Positions 30,310 through 54,780 of a stretch of 64,000 nt of DNA are shown here, piece after piece. Source of the DNA: Mesostigma viride (taxonomy: Eukaryota; Streptophyta; Mesostigmatophyceae; Mesostigmatales; Mesostigmataceae); contig RPFO01000080.1 of NCBI GenBank assembly GCA_009746045.1, forward strand, positions 2,663,136 to 2,727,135, read 5' to 3'. A program made the translations under genes and the position numbers. Within the stretch, counting starts at the first letter, position 1. Every line of letters starts with the position of its first letter. The notes beneath the pieces were generated by a model that ran no database searches, was not told the origin of the DNA, and was given only the letters and a program-made list of their open reading frames with translations.

Positions 30310-30770
30310 TAAAAATATAATTACTTACAGCAGAGTGAAATCACTCAAACCAAAGCAAACGCCCAGCTATAAACCTATATACAGAGCCATGTCAAAGCTC
30401 TATACTACGATAAGACCAATGGAAACGCCTAACGGGAGGAACCTAATAGCCCTGCTGCACCGCAAAATCAGCCCGCGTACGGCGGAGCATGATGTCAGCC
30501 ATGGCCCGAGTCAGCGCCACCGACAAGCGCTGACGCCAATATGACGTCCAGGTCCGCGCCGACCATGGGGCCCGCTGGCCCTCCAGGTCCAGCCGATCCT
30601 CCCGGAGCCGGCAACACTCCTTGAAGAAGGCGGAGGTCAGGGGCCCCATGGCCCCAAACTCCTCCAGGACAAAGGGCACCACACGATGGTGCCCGACGTC
30701 GCCGTAGGCCAGGAGCTTGGCCCGCTCCGCCCGGTCCGCCGTGTAACCTGCCGTGAGGGAGGCCCCAGCC
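30310..30770 (-). mobile_element. RLE LINE, 5'-truncated copy (minus strand)
   Basis: Tail to tail with the preceding copy at 30310. It contains the 3' UTR and an RLE fragment (30443-30770). Between its 5' end and TATATATGTG (30790) lies an A-run plus GCTTAA (30771-30789) that matches no part of the LINE, so it is untemplated or captured filler. Confidence 0.85.
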
Positions 30771-30799
30771 AAAAAAAAAAAAAGCTTAATATATATGTG

Positions 30800-31678
30800 T
30801 GGGCTCGGCGTACCTTCGTGCTCTTCCCATGGCCCCCCCATTCGCCTTGGCTCCCAGCCACTACTCGGTGGCGCTCCGGCACCAGCTATTTGCCCCGCAG
30901 CCTCTTGTTCCGGCCGGGCGGCCTTGTGGTAGCTGTGGGCAGCCGCTGGATCCCACGGGGACTCACTACCTTGCCTGCATGGGGGGCCAACAGAATCAGA
31001 ATTGGTATTTGTATTTGCACACTGTCCTCCTGACGGTGGTGCTCGCCATGATTCGGTCGGTTTTCCCCCACGCGAACATCCGGTCCGAGGATGCGGATGG
31101 CGCTGCCTTCTATTCCCCCAACCACCGGCCTGACATCGTGGTGCTGGACTTTGAGGGGGTGGCCGGCATCTGCTTATTGACGTTTCGGTGGCGCGGCCCT
31201 TGGCTCTTAGCCACGTGGCTGGGGCCTCCCTCACGGCAGGTTACACGGCGGACCGGGCGGAGCGGGCCAAGCTCCTGGCCTACGGCGACGTCGGGCACCA
31301 TCGTGTGGTGCCCTTTGTCCTGGAGGAGTTTGGGGCCATGGGGCCCCTGACCTCCGCCTTCTTCAAGGAGTGTTGCCGGCTCCGGGAGGACCGGCTGGAC
31401 CTGGAGGGCCAGCGGGCCCCATGGTCGGCGCGGACCTGGACGTCATATTGGCGTCAGCGCTTGTCGGTGGCGCTGACTCGGGCCATGGCTGACATCATGC
31501 TCCGCCGTACGCGGGCTGATTTTGCGGTGCAGCAGGGCTATTAGGTTCCTCCCGTTAGGCGTTTCCATTGGTCTTATCGTAGTATAGAGCTTTGACATGG
31601 CTCTGTATATAGGTTTATAGCTGGGCGTTTGCTTTGGTTTGAGTGATTTCACTCTGCTGTAAGTAATTATATTTTTAA
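30800..31678 (+). mobile_element. RLE LINE, 5'-truncated copy ending the cluster
   Basis: Starts at TGGGCTCGGCGTACC. The LINE itself has GTGTGGGCTCGG there, so it shares GTGTG with the target end (microhomology). A single G is missing in the run at about 31155, shifting the frame just before the RLE core, so the ORF breaks into 30799-31350 and 31188-31544. It ends in the standard tail followed by TATATATT. Confidence 0.85.
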
Positions 31679-31865
31679 TATATATTAAAAATTATAATAA
31701 CGACTCTATGAAGTGAGACAACTATGTATGCTTCGTTGTGCACTCACTTCGTGCTGTCCGTGGTCGATCATGTGCAATCACGAGTAAATATCGCCCACGT
31801 GCAGCCACGGTCCTCATGATCTAACCTAGATCTATACAGTGACCGGGCGTGTCACTGTAGTAAGC

Positions 31866-32240
31866 CATTAAAAAAATTAAATTAAATCATAACATGACTC
31901 GCGATCCGTTGGGAGATCATGTAGCACATATTCCCTAGCTGGATGGATGGAGGTGGGCGAAGCCGCGGAACCGAACTAGTCTACAGTAACTCTAAGATCT
32001 AATCTACATAATCTAGAAAACCCTAACTACTTTACTCAGCAAAGCGCCCCTCATTCCTCTTGGTGCATTAATTAATTAATTAAAATCATAGCTCCGTTGG
32101 GAGCATATGTAACACATATGCTCTTGGTGCATGGGGGGGGCCTTGCCCACAGCCGGGGCTGCCGTGTGGGCCGGCCAGCTGGACAATCGTCTTCCACCTC
32201 TTCTTATTGTTCTGCATAGCAGTCAATCCAAGCCAGAGAG
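31866..32240 (-). mobile_element. L1-like LINE, family B, 3' fragment
   Basis: Reading the minus strand, the end of ORF2 and the 3' UTR finish in a hairpin around GATCTCCCAACGGATC and an AATTTAATTT tail at about 31866-31880. It matches the 3' ends at 54160-54292 (plus), 58025-58240 (minus) and 59628-59800 (minus). A 52-bp insertion lies at 32069-32120. Confidence 0.75.
32069..32120 (-). mobile_element. Minimal 52-bp LINE insertion (3' hairpin and tail only)
   Basis: Flanked by a perfect 12-bp target duplication, CTCTTGGTGCAT (32057-32068 and 32121-32132). The insert is nothing but the family C 3' hairpin, GCTCC-CAAC-GGAGC with CATA/TATG below it, and a TTAATTAATTAA tail. Confidence 0.85.
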
Positions 32241-32272
32241 AGGGAGTGAATTAAAGAGAGAGGGAGTTAATA

Positions 32273-32420
32273 AAACACGTGACTGCGTCACGTGAGCATA
32301 AATCCTCAGTGGGAGGGGAACATGGGACGGAATGGATGGTGTAAGCTATCTAGGTCCTAGTTACAGGGTTGTGGGCACCGCAGCCCGAATCGCTATGAAT
32401 GCCATACACAGTCACACGCG
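32273..32420 (-). mobile_element. LINE family A 3' end fragment
   Basis: Minus-strand copy of the family A 3' UTR with the CACGTGAC hairpin (about 32276-32294), 5'-truncated at GGGCTCCGCGTGTG. Confidence 0.75.
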
Positions 32421-32469
32421 GAGCCCGGAGCTCGATCCAGCCTGATTCAACGGAACCACTGAGCCACAG

Positions 32470-34300
32470 TCATTATGATATATTAATTTATTAATTAGAA
32501 ACATAACTCCGTTGGGAGTACATGTAGCACATATCCCTGAGAAGGGGCATATGGTACATTCTGGGCTACTTCCTGCAAGGGTGGGTTATAATGTAAGCTA
32601 CCCTTGCTCTAGGTGCACCAGGGCACCTGCACCCTCATGAGCTTCACACTATGCCCAGCTAAGGGGGAGTATGTCATGTGGGGGAAGATCAACATGGCTC
32701 TACAAGAGCTAGGGCATGGCTTCTCGACAGAGAGCATCTCTCTGCATGGCATAGCATGGCTAAACTCTTAATGCGACATCCATGGGGGTCCCATTATAGT
32801 AGTAGGCAGGGCGTGGCTAAATTCTGAAGGCATCACTTCCATGGGGGCCCGATTATGGGCGCACATGCGCTGGGGCCGCGTGGTAGGCTAAGCCTTACTA
32901 ATCTACACTACTGCTATATTTCCTAGACTGGGTTTGCTGAGGTGGCAGGGGGTGCCTGCCAGGGCTTGTTGTGGTCGACGTGGATGACGTCCCCCCTCCA
33001 GTATACCGGTTTCCCCCCTGCGCTGTGCCGTATCTGGAGGTAGGTCGGCCATAGCTCGCGTCGCCGTTGTTGCTGGCCGCCAGGGTCAGGTCGTCGTCCA
33101 GCGTGAAGTGAGTCCCCGAGAGCTTGAATCTTGCCGTTTTTAAGAAACAACAGCTTGTCCGCCATGTAATTAAAGGTGAGGAGCACGGGTGCCGGGCCAG
33201 CCTTACCCCGCGCGCGGGGGAGGCGAACAGCCGACATGTCCAGCTCACCAGTAATGCGCATGGGGGCAAAAATGGTGCGCTTAAATGCCGCAAGAAGAGT
33301 CGTCGAGTCCTCACCTGCCGGCTGGTCGAAGTGCTTGCTTGACTATGACGTTGTGGCTGCGCTGGGTGCGGTCGGCCTCCTCGCGGAGGTCGAGGGCTTG
33401 TTGTTTAAGCTGTGCCGTGATGGTGGAGGTGGTGGAGGTGGCGTAGTCCTTGAGCAGGTCCGCCCAGCTAGGTCTGGGTGGGAGGGGCGTCGCCGCTTGG
33501 GCCAGCAGAGGCCGGCTGGGCAGCGATATCCTTCACCGACTGGGCGGTGATGCCGTCGGTGTTCTGCAGGCATTCGATTGCGATGGTGGTGTCCTGGAGA
33601 CGCTGGTCGATGGCTAGGAGCTGGGCTGTGATGTCGGCGGTGGACGGTGGAGGTGGCAGTGGAGGTGGAGGCGAGGAGGGTGGAGGTGGAGGTGACGGCG
33701 GTGGAAATGTGAGGGAGCTCAGCAGCCAGCGTGCCGCCCATTGCCGCCACATCTGCGGCAAGGGGGTTCACGTGCTGCTGAAAGGCTTCCCTGAGGATGG
33801 AGCGGTATGTGGCTGCGGAGCTAGATGGTGGGGGCCCAGATCTCGCCGTCAGACTTCGTCAGCAGGGAACAAAGAAGCATGTGCTGTTCAAAGCTCGGGC
33901 CGGCTGTAGAGGCCCGTCAGCATCTGGTCGCGGCTCTGTGGAAAATCAGTGCCGTCATATTCCAGGAGGCGGCGGATGTCGTGAAGCTAGGTGGAGGCAC
34001 AGCTCAAGAAGCGAGGCGTAGTCCCCGAAGAAAATGCACTGCAGAGCAGGTGCCGGGGAAATGTTGTTGTACCAGTCGTAAGTGTCGGCATGGAAGGAGT
34101 AGGGCTTGAAACGCGAGTCGCGTGAAAAGGATGAGCGGCTGCGTTTAGGGTCTGGCGATGCCGATGGCGAGGCCGCGGAGGAGTGAACCACAAACGCTTG
34201 GCTAGGGTCACCGTTGCCTGCGAGGCCGGGAGGCGAAGTGGCAGCCGAAGCTGCAGGCGTATTTGCTTGGCTCATCGCAGCTTCCAAACTGCGATTCGTC
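32470..34300 (-). mobile_element. ORF1-only L1-like element (family C), copy 1
   Basis: On the minus strand a degraded ORF1 is followed directly by a 3' UTR of about 430 bases, the hairpin ACTCC-CAAC-GGAGT (about 32497-32515) and an AATTAATAAATT tail. No ORF2 or RT lies between. The layout equals that at 55680-57665, so absence of RT is a property of the family and not a chance deletion. Confidence 0.65.
32923..34287 (-). pseudogene. L1-like ORF1 protein (nucleic-acid chaperone), frame-broken
   Basis: Fragments in several frames: an N-terminal part with DPKRSRSS (34287-33955), a Pro-rich linker, a helix-rich stretch with ITAQLLAIDQRLQDTTIAIE (33660-33540; coiled-coil-like), then LPRARGKAGPAPVLLTF and RRRELWPTYLQI (about 33230-33010). 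The last parts match the RRM-like and C-terminal domains of L1 ORF1p, which binds element RNA as a trimer. Several frameshifts make it a pseudogene. Confidence 0.65.
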
Positions 34301-34399
34301 GAGGCTCACCCGCCGTGTGCATGTTTGTGGGCCATGAGCCTATTATACGCCAGGCAGCACTTGGAGCTAGTATCTCACATGCATGCACTTATTTAACAT

Positions 34400-35340
34400 T
34401 CCCACGACCAGGCCGACCGAGGGCTCCCGATCGATTAGAGATCAATCCCACTGAAGTAATACAACACGTGCTCCCGTTGGGGAGTCACGGAGCACCGAAT
34501 TAGTGCTTTTAATCCCTGTGTGTGCACAACAGGAGAAAGGGCAGAGACCCCCAGTCTCCTTCATGCCTAAGGCATGCCACAGCTGCATTCGGGCACGCTA
34601 GTACCTAAACGGACACGCTAACGATACGGCAATCTGCATGTGGGTGCAATAAGACCCATGTGCGCTGATGGCATAACAAGGAGCGTGGGCAAGTGATCTG
34701 ATCATAGCCAGGACGTCTAGCATGCAGCTGTACGAGGACTAAGCTAAGGCTATGGCTGGTTGTGTACCGTGCGTGAGCGGTGCACGTACGTGACTAGGTA
34801 TGTTGGCAACACTAGGCAAACATTCTAAGCATGGCTGCCATAGCGGCAGTGACTAGTAACCAATGGATACAAGCTAGGGCTATTATGTGCTATTCTAGCC
34901 CGCTGGGGGCGTCCACATCTTGTGGTTGATCATCAGGTCCCCGCCCCTCCAGTACACCTTGGGCTTCTGGGGGTCGTGCTTGTGGCGGAGGTATTCCGGC
35001 CACAGGTCGCGTCGCTGCTGCTGCTGAGCTGGGGTCAGGTCGTCGTCCAGCGTCCAGGTGAGGTCGTGCAACCGCTTCCGACGAGAGAGGAACCGCTGCT
35101 TGTCCTCACGGGAGGGGAAGGTGAGCAGGACTGGTGGGGGAGCCACCTTATCCCGTGAGTGGGGAAGGCGGTGGCACCCGGCCACGCAGTTTTACCTCAC
35201 CTACTAGGCCCATGATGAGGGTAAGGAGCTGGTCCTCGTCGGCAAGGGAGGTCGACGTCTCACCTGGCTTCTGGGGGAAACGACGCAGCACCACCCGGCA
35301 GTCGCGGCGGGCGCGGTCGGTGGCCTCCCGGTGTTGTGCC
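34400..35340 (-). mobile_element. ORF1-only L1-like element (family D end), fragment
   Basis: An ORF1 C-terminal part (35330-34895) followed by a 3' UTR ending in the family D hairpin CTCCC-CAAC-GGGAG (about 34465-34490). As in the other ORF1 copies, no RT follows. Confidence 0.6.
34895..35330 (-). pseudogene. L1-like ORF1 protein, C-terminal fragment
   Basis: Frame 35185-34895 contains PPPVLLTFPSREDKQRFLSR and DDDLTPAQQQQRRDLWPEY, the ORF1p RRM/C-terminal signature, ending in a short tail. Upstream coding (to about 35330) is in another frame, so at least one frameshift is present. It is about half identical to the other two ORF1 copies and so comes from an older or separate lineage. Confidence 0.65.
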
Positions 35341-35344
35341 TGGC

Positions 35345-38292
35345 GATCCCACTTAATGTAATGTAATGAACTTGAGCGGACTCAGCTAGCGGCTCGCTGA
35401 CATGCATGCATGACTCAGTCAGACAGTGTTACGCCTGGCGGTATACACACAAACAAGTCCAGCACACTGATTCACGGAGTCCGTGCACTTTTGCATGCAT
35501 GGTCATCATTACATCATCCACGCGCCCCCGTCCGGCACGTCCAAGGTTGCAGGGAGAGTCAAGGGGTACAAATGGTGTGACTGTGTGAGTATGTACAGCA
35601 GGTTTCATCCGTGATTGATGCACAGCAACTTAAGGGGGCAGGGACCAGCTGGCGCCTAATCTCTTGTTGCCTTGAAAGGCAGGCAACAGGTTTGAAACTA
35701 GATTTAAAGTGCTCACTAGTAGCTTGGAGATGTGGCATAAGGAAAAGAAGTGACCTAGCTGCTCCGGCTACCTAGCTAGGAGACGTTTGAACATCATCAT
35801 AGTCGAGGCACAATCTTGCCTCGCTACATGGCTGGCCCTGTACGAGGCACGACAAATTTACCCGTGCACTTGTTAATTGTAACAAATGGATCAAGCAACT
35901 TAGTCGGTCGAGCTACTAAAAGGTCATCTAATCCGGCAGAACCTTTTTCATATCATAATCTGTAGTAGTAGAAATGCCGCTTGAAGTGGTGGTGGATGCC
36001 AAGCAGTCAATGTCCAATAGAATAGGGCCCGGCAGTTACAATTAACCTGATTGGCTAGGTTTCCATGGACTGGGATGCAGGTATCGCTGCTCTAGGGTGA
36101 AACAAGTAAACGTCAAATAGTAGAGAAAGTGAGTAACGAGTAAAGACGTGGGGGTCCAACCTACAGAGGCACACCAGGCTGCGTGTGTCAGGCAGGCGAG
36201 TTGGAAGCCTGTGCACATGGAACAGACCTTACATGATGTATTCAAGTCGGGGAAGTTTGTTCAAATAAATATTGCTTATGTTGTTATACGGCCACCAACG
36301 TCAATGACAAGCGCATGGCTGGTTATGAAATCTAAGCTCGCGAGTCGTGATGCTAACCAAGTAGTTCAGTTGCAATCGCCCAGGAAGCTTCACACACAGA
36401 GGAGACACAGATCGAGTCGCACAGGTCTCTCAGGTGTTAAACGCTAATTAAGGGTATATGGACAGCTCCAGAAGCTGAGGAGCAAAAATCGTCTATCGAT
36501 CTAGTAGACATCATTCAGCTGTCCATAACGATGGACCACCACGAAGGGGCCGCGCCGATCGACCCACATGAACAGCGGCCTAAAGCTACCTGTTTGCATG
36601 CACATTTACATGCATGCACATTGCACAACCTCTGCGCTACTAAAGCAGCTCACAACGGCAGTCCTTCCAAGGAACGATCACGCTTTCAACCCGGCGTCGT
36701 GCGTCAGGCCAATATGCGGCAGTTGCCGGGAAGGAGGCAGTTGCCAATATGCGGCAGTTGCCGGGCGCTCGGCCCACGGGACTGCCCTACGTACCTTCAA
36801 GCCGCCATGACTTGGGCCGCCATTCGGCAAGCCCGGAAGGAGGGGCCAAGGGACGGCATGATGGTACGGTCACCTGCACATCCTTATCACTGTTGACAAT
36901 TTAATGATGCCTCTCGGCGCATTGTGACGACCGCAAGACCATTTGCGACAATCCAGCCGGGAGAGACTCGGAAACAGCTCCGGTGTTAAAATGCAAAATT
37001 TCATTTTAGTTTTGTGGTCCGTTTTCCAACGACGAAAGTATAAAGCTTCATGCTCGACCTCTCGACATGCGGTTTTCAAGCATTACCTGTTTGTCGCGGC
37101 TGGGGATCGAGCAGCACTCAAACCGCATCCATATCTTTAGTTGGGGGCTGAGACCGCCGGTGGTTGCGGTTACTAAAAGCTGCTGCGCCTTTGATGCGGA
37201 CGTGCAGCGTGCTGGGGCGCCATTTCCCCCTGACAAGTTTTTTTTCGGGTAAGTGGGTATATCTCGTTAATTGGTCGCTATTTATAATCATCCAATTATG
37301 GACCGTCATATTGTTGCAAGATGTAAAATGGGAAATCAGTCATGGATCAGTTGACATGAAGTTGGAAGTTTCACAAGACAGAGCTGTGCGTGCTAAACCA
37401 GAACTGCTAAGCCATGACATATGTACGTGTCATGACGTACGTGGCTCGCAAGTCGAACTTTGGCGTCACGTGCCAATGCCGCAAAACCGCGCGCGGAAAC
37501 GGACGGCCAGATCCTCTTTGGGTGGAGGCGGTCTGGAATTGACGGTGTACACTGCCTCCTACTAGTAGAACTGTAACGAAAACGGCCTGTGTGAAGCGCG
37601 CGGCATGAAATAGGCATTATAACGCCATTTCCATTTTTATGCGCGAAAATGTTCCTCGTGCGCAAACGCCGAACGGAGGAAGTCCCCCCAACGCCGGTGC
37701 TCGCGCGTATGTTAGCAAATGATGGCATGGCGAAATAGCAGCAGCGAACGCTGTAACGGATAGGTAGAAACGTGCGAGCCAGCTGAAAGCGGGCGAGATG
37801 TTTGAGGATGATTTACATAGCGTAAAGCAGGCATTCTTTGGGAAAATGCCACTTATTGCGTTTGGCAACTGACCTTCAGGGCGATGACACCGTGGGTACT
37901 TCCTCGGAAGTAAACCCTTTCTAAGTGGCCCAGACATGCTACAGGTTTGCATTAGAACCAGCGCCACCTGCCGGGTCGAGCAATCGGCCCTATTTTATTC
38001 CTAGCGGAGCTCGGTGTGGACCTGGACACATATATATGGCGGATAGTTCTAGGCCTGGTTTGTAGTAGATGACTTTAGCCTCTTGCAACACGTCACCTGC
38101 CACTTCAAGGTGGCGAAGTTAATTACGCAACTCCTCATGTAGTTGGATCGGCTTTACGCGGCTGCTTGGTCTCAACTCTCAAGCGGTTTGGATTGCATTT
38201 CCACGTGGAGACGTCGTGGCAACAAACGGCAAGAAGAGCGGTAAGCACTTCCTCTCTGAAGAATTCGACGGGCAGTTGCGAGTGGCCATTAC
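35345..38292. other. Unassigned non-coding region upstream of hemW
   Basis: No recognisable gene in almost 3 kb on either strand; ORFs are short and without family features. Noted: an inverted repeat with arms TATGGACAGCT (about 36457) and AGCTGTCCATA (about 36516); two copies of AATATGCGGCAGTTGCCGGG at about 36710 and 36746; a TATATATGG tract at about 38030 that could serve as a distant TATA element for hemW. Confidence 0.5.
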
Positions 38293-51470
<13,178 letters not shown>

Positions 51471-52470
51471 TAACCTGCTTTGATACTACATCATGCTATC
51501 CTATATAAGTGTTACTATGATAATACTACTTCATACGACATCAGGTAGTGGAGGCCAACCAGCCTCCTCCTGTCAGGAAGGCACGCATCACCTGCCCCGG
51601 GCGCAATTGTGTCAATCAGGGCCCTGCCACCTAGCCGAGTACCCAGATAAGAATTGCAGGCATCTTCAAATCTGAGGGCTCCTGAATGGCCGGGACTGTG
51701 TGTAATTAGGCGAGGCAACTAATTGATCGATTAATATAATTTAGCACAAGTAGCTAGCCATGTCTCAAGCTCATACGCCATCTCTTTAGCAGTCAGAACA
51801 TGTCAGCCCAGGGCTGAGCTATGTACAGTGGCCAAACCATCTTGTTCTGGCTGGTGGCACAAATTGCCACACACATACTGCTTGTGGACAACAGCTAGCT
51901 AGTAGTGCACGCAGATAAAATATGATTTCAGCGTAAGTAACTAAGTACTTGCGTGTCATGCACATGGGCATGCCACGGAGTACTATGCTAATCTCATTAG
52001 AAAGTAATTACACGAAAGTTACATACATCGTCTGCACGCATAATGCGCCAACATTTCTAGTCGCTCTTCACGTAATCCAGCCATAATTTGAACAAGGCTA
52101 CACATTAATTTCCATCTCCATTCATATTCATCATCCTGAAAGACTCAAAAACGCGAAAAAGATAACGGCAGGCTCGAGCTACTGTACCATGGTCCGGATT
52201 CTCCCGATTTAGCTGGCCTGCGCTGGTTGTCTCCTTGATATTATAGTCACCCGAGGGCCCGGATATAATCGGGTCACATGAGCTGTCCTCTAGCTACTGA
52301 AATGGAATGGCAGACGAGGCGGTAGTACGTGTAGCGGCTATCCTCAGGGGCAATAACCTCTTAGCCCTTGTACCGCCAGCCATGCTACGTCCTGGCTATG
52401 ATTAACTTACTTGCCCACGCTCCTTGAACATTATGATATGCTTGACATGCACACGGGTCTTATTTGCACC
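51471..52470. other. Non-coding region downstream of hemW
   Basis: No gene. The stretch at about 51940-52020 is an inverted copy of 55127-55205, and about 52310-52355 an inverted copy of 54985-55035, so a repeated element of unknown type covers much of it. Confidence 0.5.
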
Positions 52471-52474
52471 CTGT

Positions 52475-54161
52475 CGGGCAAGTTTGTGTCCTGTCCCCAT
52501 ACCTGTTCATTATTGTCGTGGATCACGTCATGCGCCAGGCGCGTGCTCTTAAGGGGTTCGAGCCCGGCTTGGACATCCTTAACGATCGCGGATATGGTGG
52601 CGGTGGCCCTGGCTACCGCCTGTCCTACCTGGTTTATGCGAATGATACCACCCTCATCGAGCGCCCCGACTGCACATTCAGACCTGGCTGGACTGTCTGG
52701 GCTTGGAGCTAGGCGCGGGCACTACATTTCGCCGCCTATAGGACACCTTTTTTAGCGGGGAATGTGGTTCGGTCAAGTAGGGGAAAACGGTGGCAGCTCT
52801 CCGAGCGTCAGATACTTGGAAATTTCGTTACGTTCGTATCGAGAGTAGATTTCTGACCATTTTCCTCATTCGGACAGAACCACAGTGAATTTCAGCATCC
52901 GCCCGGTACCAAAGCATGGACCTAGCAGGAATTCTGTCAGACATCTCGGAAGTAGAAATTTTTAGTATCGAGCGCACTTGCGCTAGTGTTCAGTACGAAT
53001 TTGGCCTCCGTCAGGTTAGCAAGGGGCGTGGGAATACACTGAACTGAACAAAACGGTGGACTGTACTAAGAAATTCGTACTCAATTTTCGTCATCCAAAT
53101 CGGAGGGAAATATTCGATTAAGGACTAGAGATTTCATCGAATTTTCAGAACTGGCCAATTGATGCCAAATGGCGCGATTCTAGATAACATATGTTGCTTT
53201 ACAGGTATCCGACGGTGCCGAACTTCGAAATTGAATTTGTAACCCCCGCCGCATTGACGGAACCACATTCTCGCATAAGTTGGGTTTCCGCGGTGGCGAA
53301 ATGTAGTGGGCCGGGTGGGGTTGGAGATTAGTGTCATAATTGAGGCAATGGTGGTTGGCGGGCTACCAGACAGCTGTCGCCCGCCGCTGCCGCGGCTGCT
53401 AGACGGGACGGAAGTCCCGTTCCATGATCGCTTCACACTGCTGGGGAGCATGCTCCCCGACACCGCCGACGATGTGGACATCCGCATCCGGGCCTGCATG
53501 GCTAGGGCACCGTTCGCTCAAAACAGTATTGGCACTCGAAGGCTCTGGGCGAGCACCGCAAGCGAATGCTCTTCAAGGTCCTCAGTCCTGGTCCTCATGG
53601 TGCTCACCTATGGCGCCGAGGCATGGACGCTCACGGACACGCTGGCCGTCCGGCTGGACGGCACGGTTTACAGGATGCTTTGACAGACAGGTCCTGAATG
53701 TAGGGTTTTCCACACATCGGTGGTGAGAGTCTTTGTATCAGGGCCGTGCCTCGCACTTTCGGACAAGATTAGGCAGTGTAGGATAGCATAATCGTAGGAC
53801 ATCTTGTTCGCACCAGTCAGCTAGACACCGCCCTCGGTCTGGCCGGCCCCCAGCGGCTTGGCCAACCAGGGCGGCATATCCTGCCGACATGGCCTGGCCC
53901 CAAGGACATTCCTAAAAAGATGGGTAAGCATGCCATGACCTACCCACAGGCCACAGCAGTTGCTGGCCGACCTAGTGGTCCAGTTCCATTTGAACACCGC
54001 ATTCACTCCCTCTCTAGCTCTTGCTTGGCATCGATCAGGACTGCTGTGCAGAACAAGACGAGGTGGCAGAAGATTGTCCAGGCTCACACGCCAGCCCCTG
54101 TGGGCAAGACCGGCCCCTCCCCACAAAGAGGAAGGGGCGCTTTGCTGAGTAGCGTACTTTA
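52475..54161 (+). pseudogene. LINE family B reverse transcriptase fragments
   Basis: Upstream part: VLSPYLFIIVVDHVMRQA and LVYANDTTLIE, where the catalytic YADD has become YAND. Downstream of the insertion: GLEISVIIEAMVVG, RLLDGTEVPFHDRF and LTYGAEAWTL, followed by frame breaks and the RWQKIVQAHTPAPVGK end. A dead copy. Confidence 0.8.
52720..53308. mobile_element. 589-bp CACTA-ended miniature element
   Basis: Perfect 14-bp TIR, CACTACATTTCGCC, at both ends. A subterminal inverted repeat pairs GAATGTGGTTCGGTCAA (about 52757) with its inverse at about 53254 (one mismatch). The family B ORF reads GCGCGGGCGGTGGGG at the matching site in the copy at 60562, so insertion added 2-4 bp of duplicated GG/GGGC. 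CACTA ends suggest the CACTA (EnSpm) superfamily. No ORF of interest. Confidence 0.8.
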
Positions 54162-54299
54162 GGGTTTGTCTAGACTAGACTAGATTAGCTTAGAGTTAGC
54201 TTAGTTCGGTTCCGCGGCTTCTCCCATCTCCATCCATCTGCAGCAAGGAATATGTGCTACATGATCTCCCAAAGGATTCATGTTATAATTTAAGTTTTT

Positions 54300-54495
54300 A
54301 GTTGCACCCACAGAACTTGCCGGATTGTCTATCGTGTCCGATTGCTGCTGTGGCATGCCTCTGGCATGAAGGAGAAACGGGGTCTCTTCCCTTTCTTCCT
54401 GTTGTGCATATACAGGGATTAAAAGCACTCCGGTGCTCCGTGACTCCCCAACGGGAGCACGAGTTTAATTATAATGAATTAATTAGTTAATAACC
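54300..54495 (+). mobile_element. L1-like family D 3' end fragment
   Basis: Ends in the hairpin CGTG-a-CTCCC-CAAC-GGGAG-CACG (about 54438-54466) and an AATTATAATGAATTAATTAG tail. The same end is found on the minus strand at 34465, 55400 and 58800. Confidence 0.65.
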
Positions 54496-54595
54496 TCCAC
54501 CTGTGGACTTCTAACCTGCATGCTAGCAATTAATAAATTGATTAAGCAGTTGGTTATTTGCAGTTAGTTTTAAGCATGCAGTTAATTAATTGATA

Positions 54596-54780
54596 CGGGA
54601 CTGCGTCACGTGAGCATGAGTCCTCAGTGGGAGGGGAACATGGGATGGAATGGATGGTGTAAGCTATCTAGGTCCTAGTTACAGGGGTGTGGGCACCGCG
54701 GCCCGAATCGCTATGCATTCCATACGGGGTCACACTGTGGGCGCGGAGCCCCCACAGACTTGGGGGTGGTCTCCTTCATC
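54596..54780 (-). mobile_element. LINE family A 3' end fragment
   Basis: Minus-strand family A 3' UTR with a partly eroded hairpin (GGGACTGCGTCACGTG) and the start of the ORF2 tail. Confidence 0.75.

Larger units (their letters stand above)
52475..54292 (+). mobile_element. L1-like LINE, family B, degraded copy split by a CACTA-ended element
   Basis: RT fragments flank the insertion at 52720-53308. The 3' UTR matches other family B ends and stops at the AATTTAAG tail (54292). The 3' hairpin has a damaged loop here (CTCCCAAAGGA). Confidence 0.8.

Noticed and set aside
32410-32475. tRNA-derived element on the minus strand (TGGCTCAGTGGTTC with GGATCGAGCTCC about 25 bases on)
   Set aside because: The A-box-like motif is good, but the B box is imperfect and too close, and no cloverleaf forms. 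It is more likely target DNA between two LINE ends.
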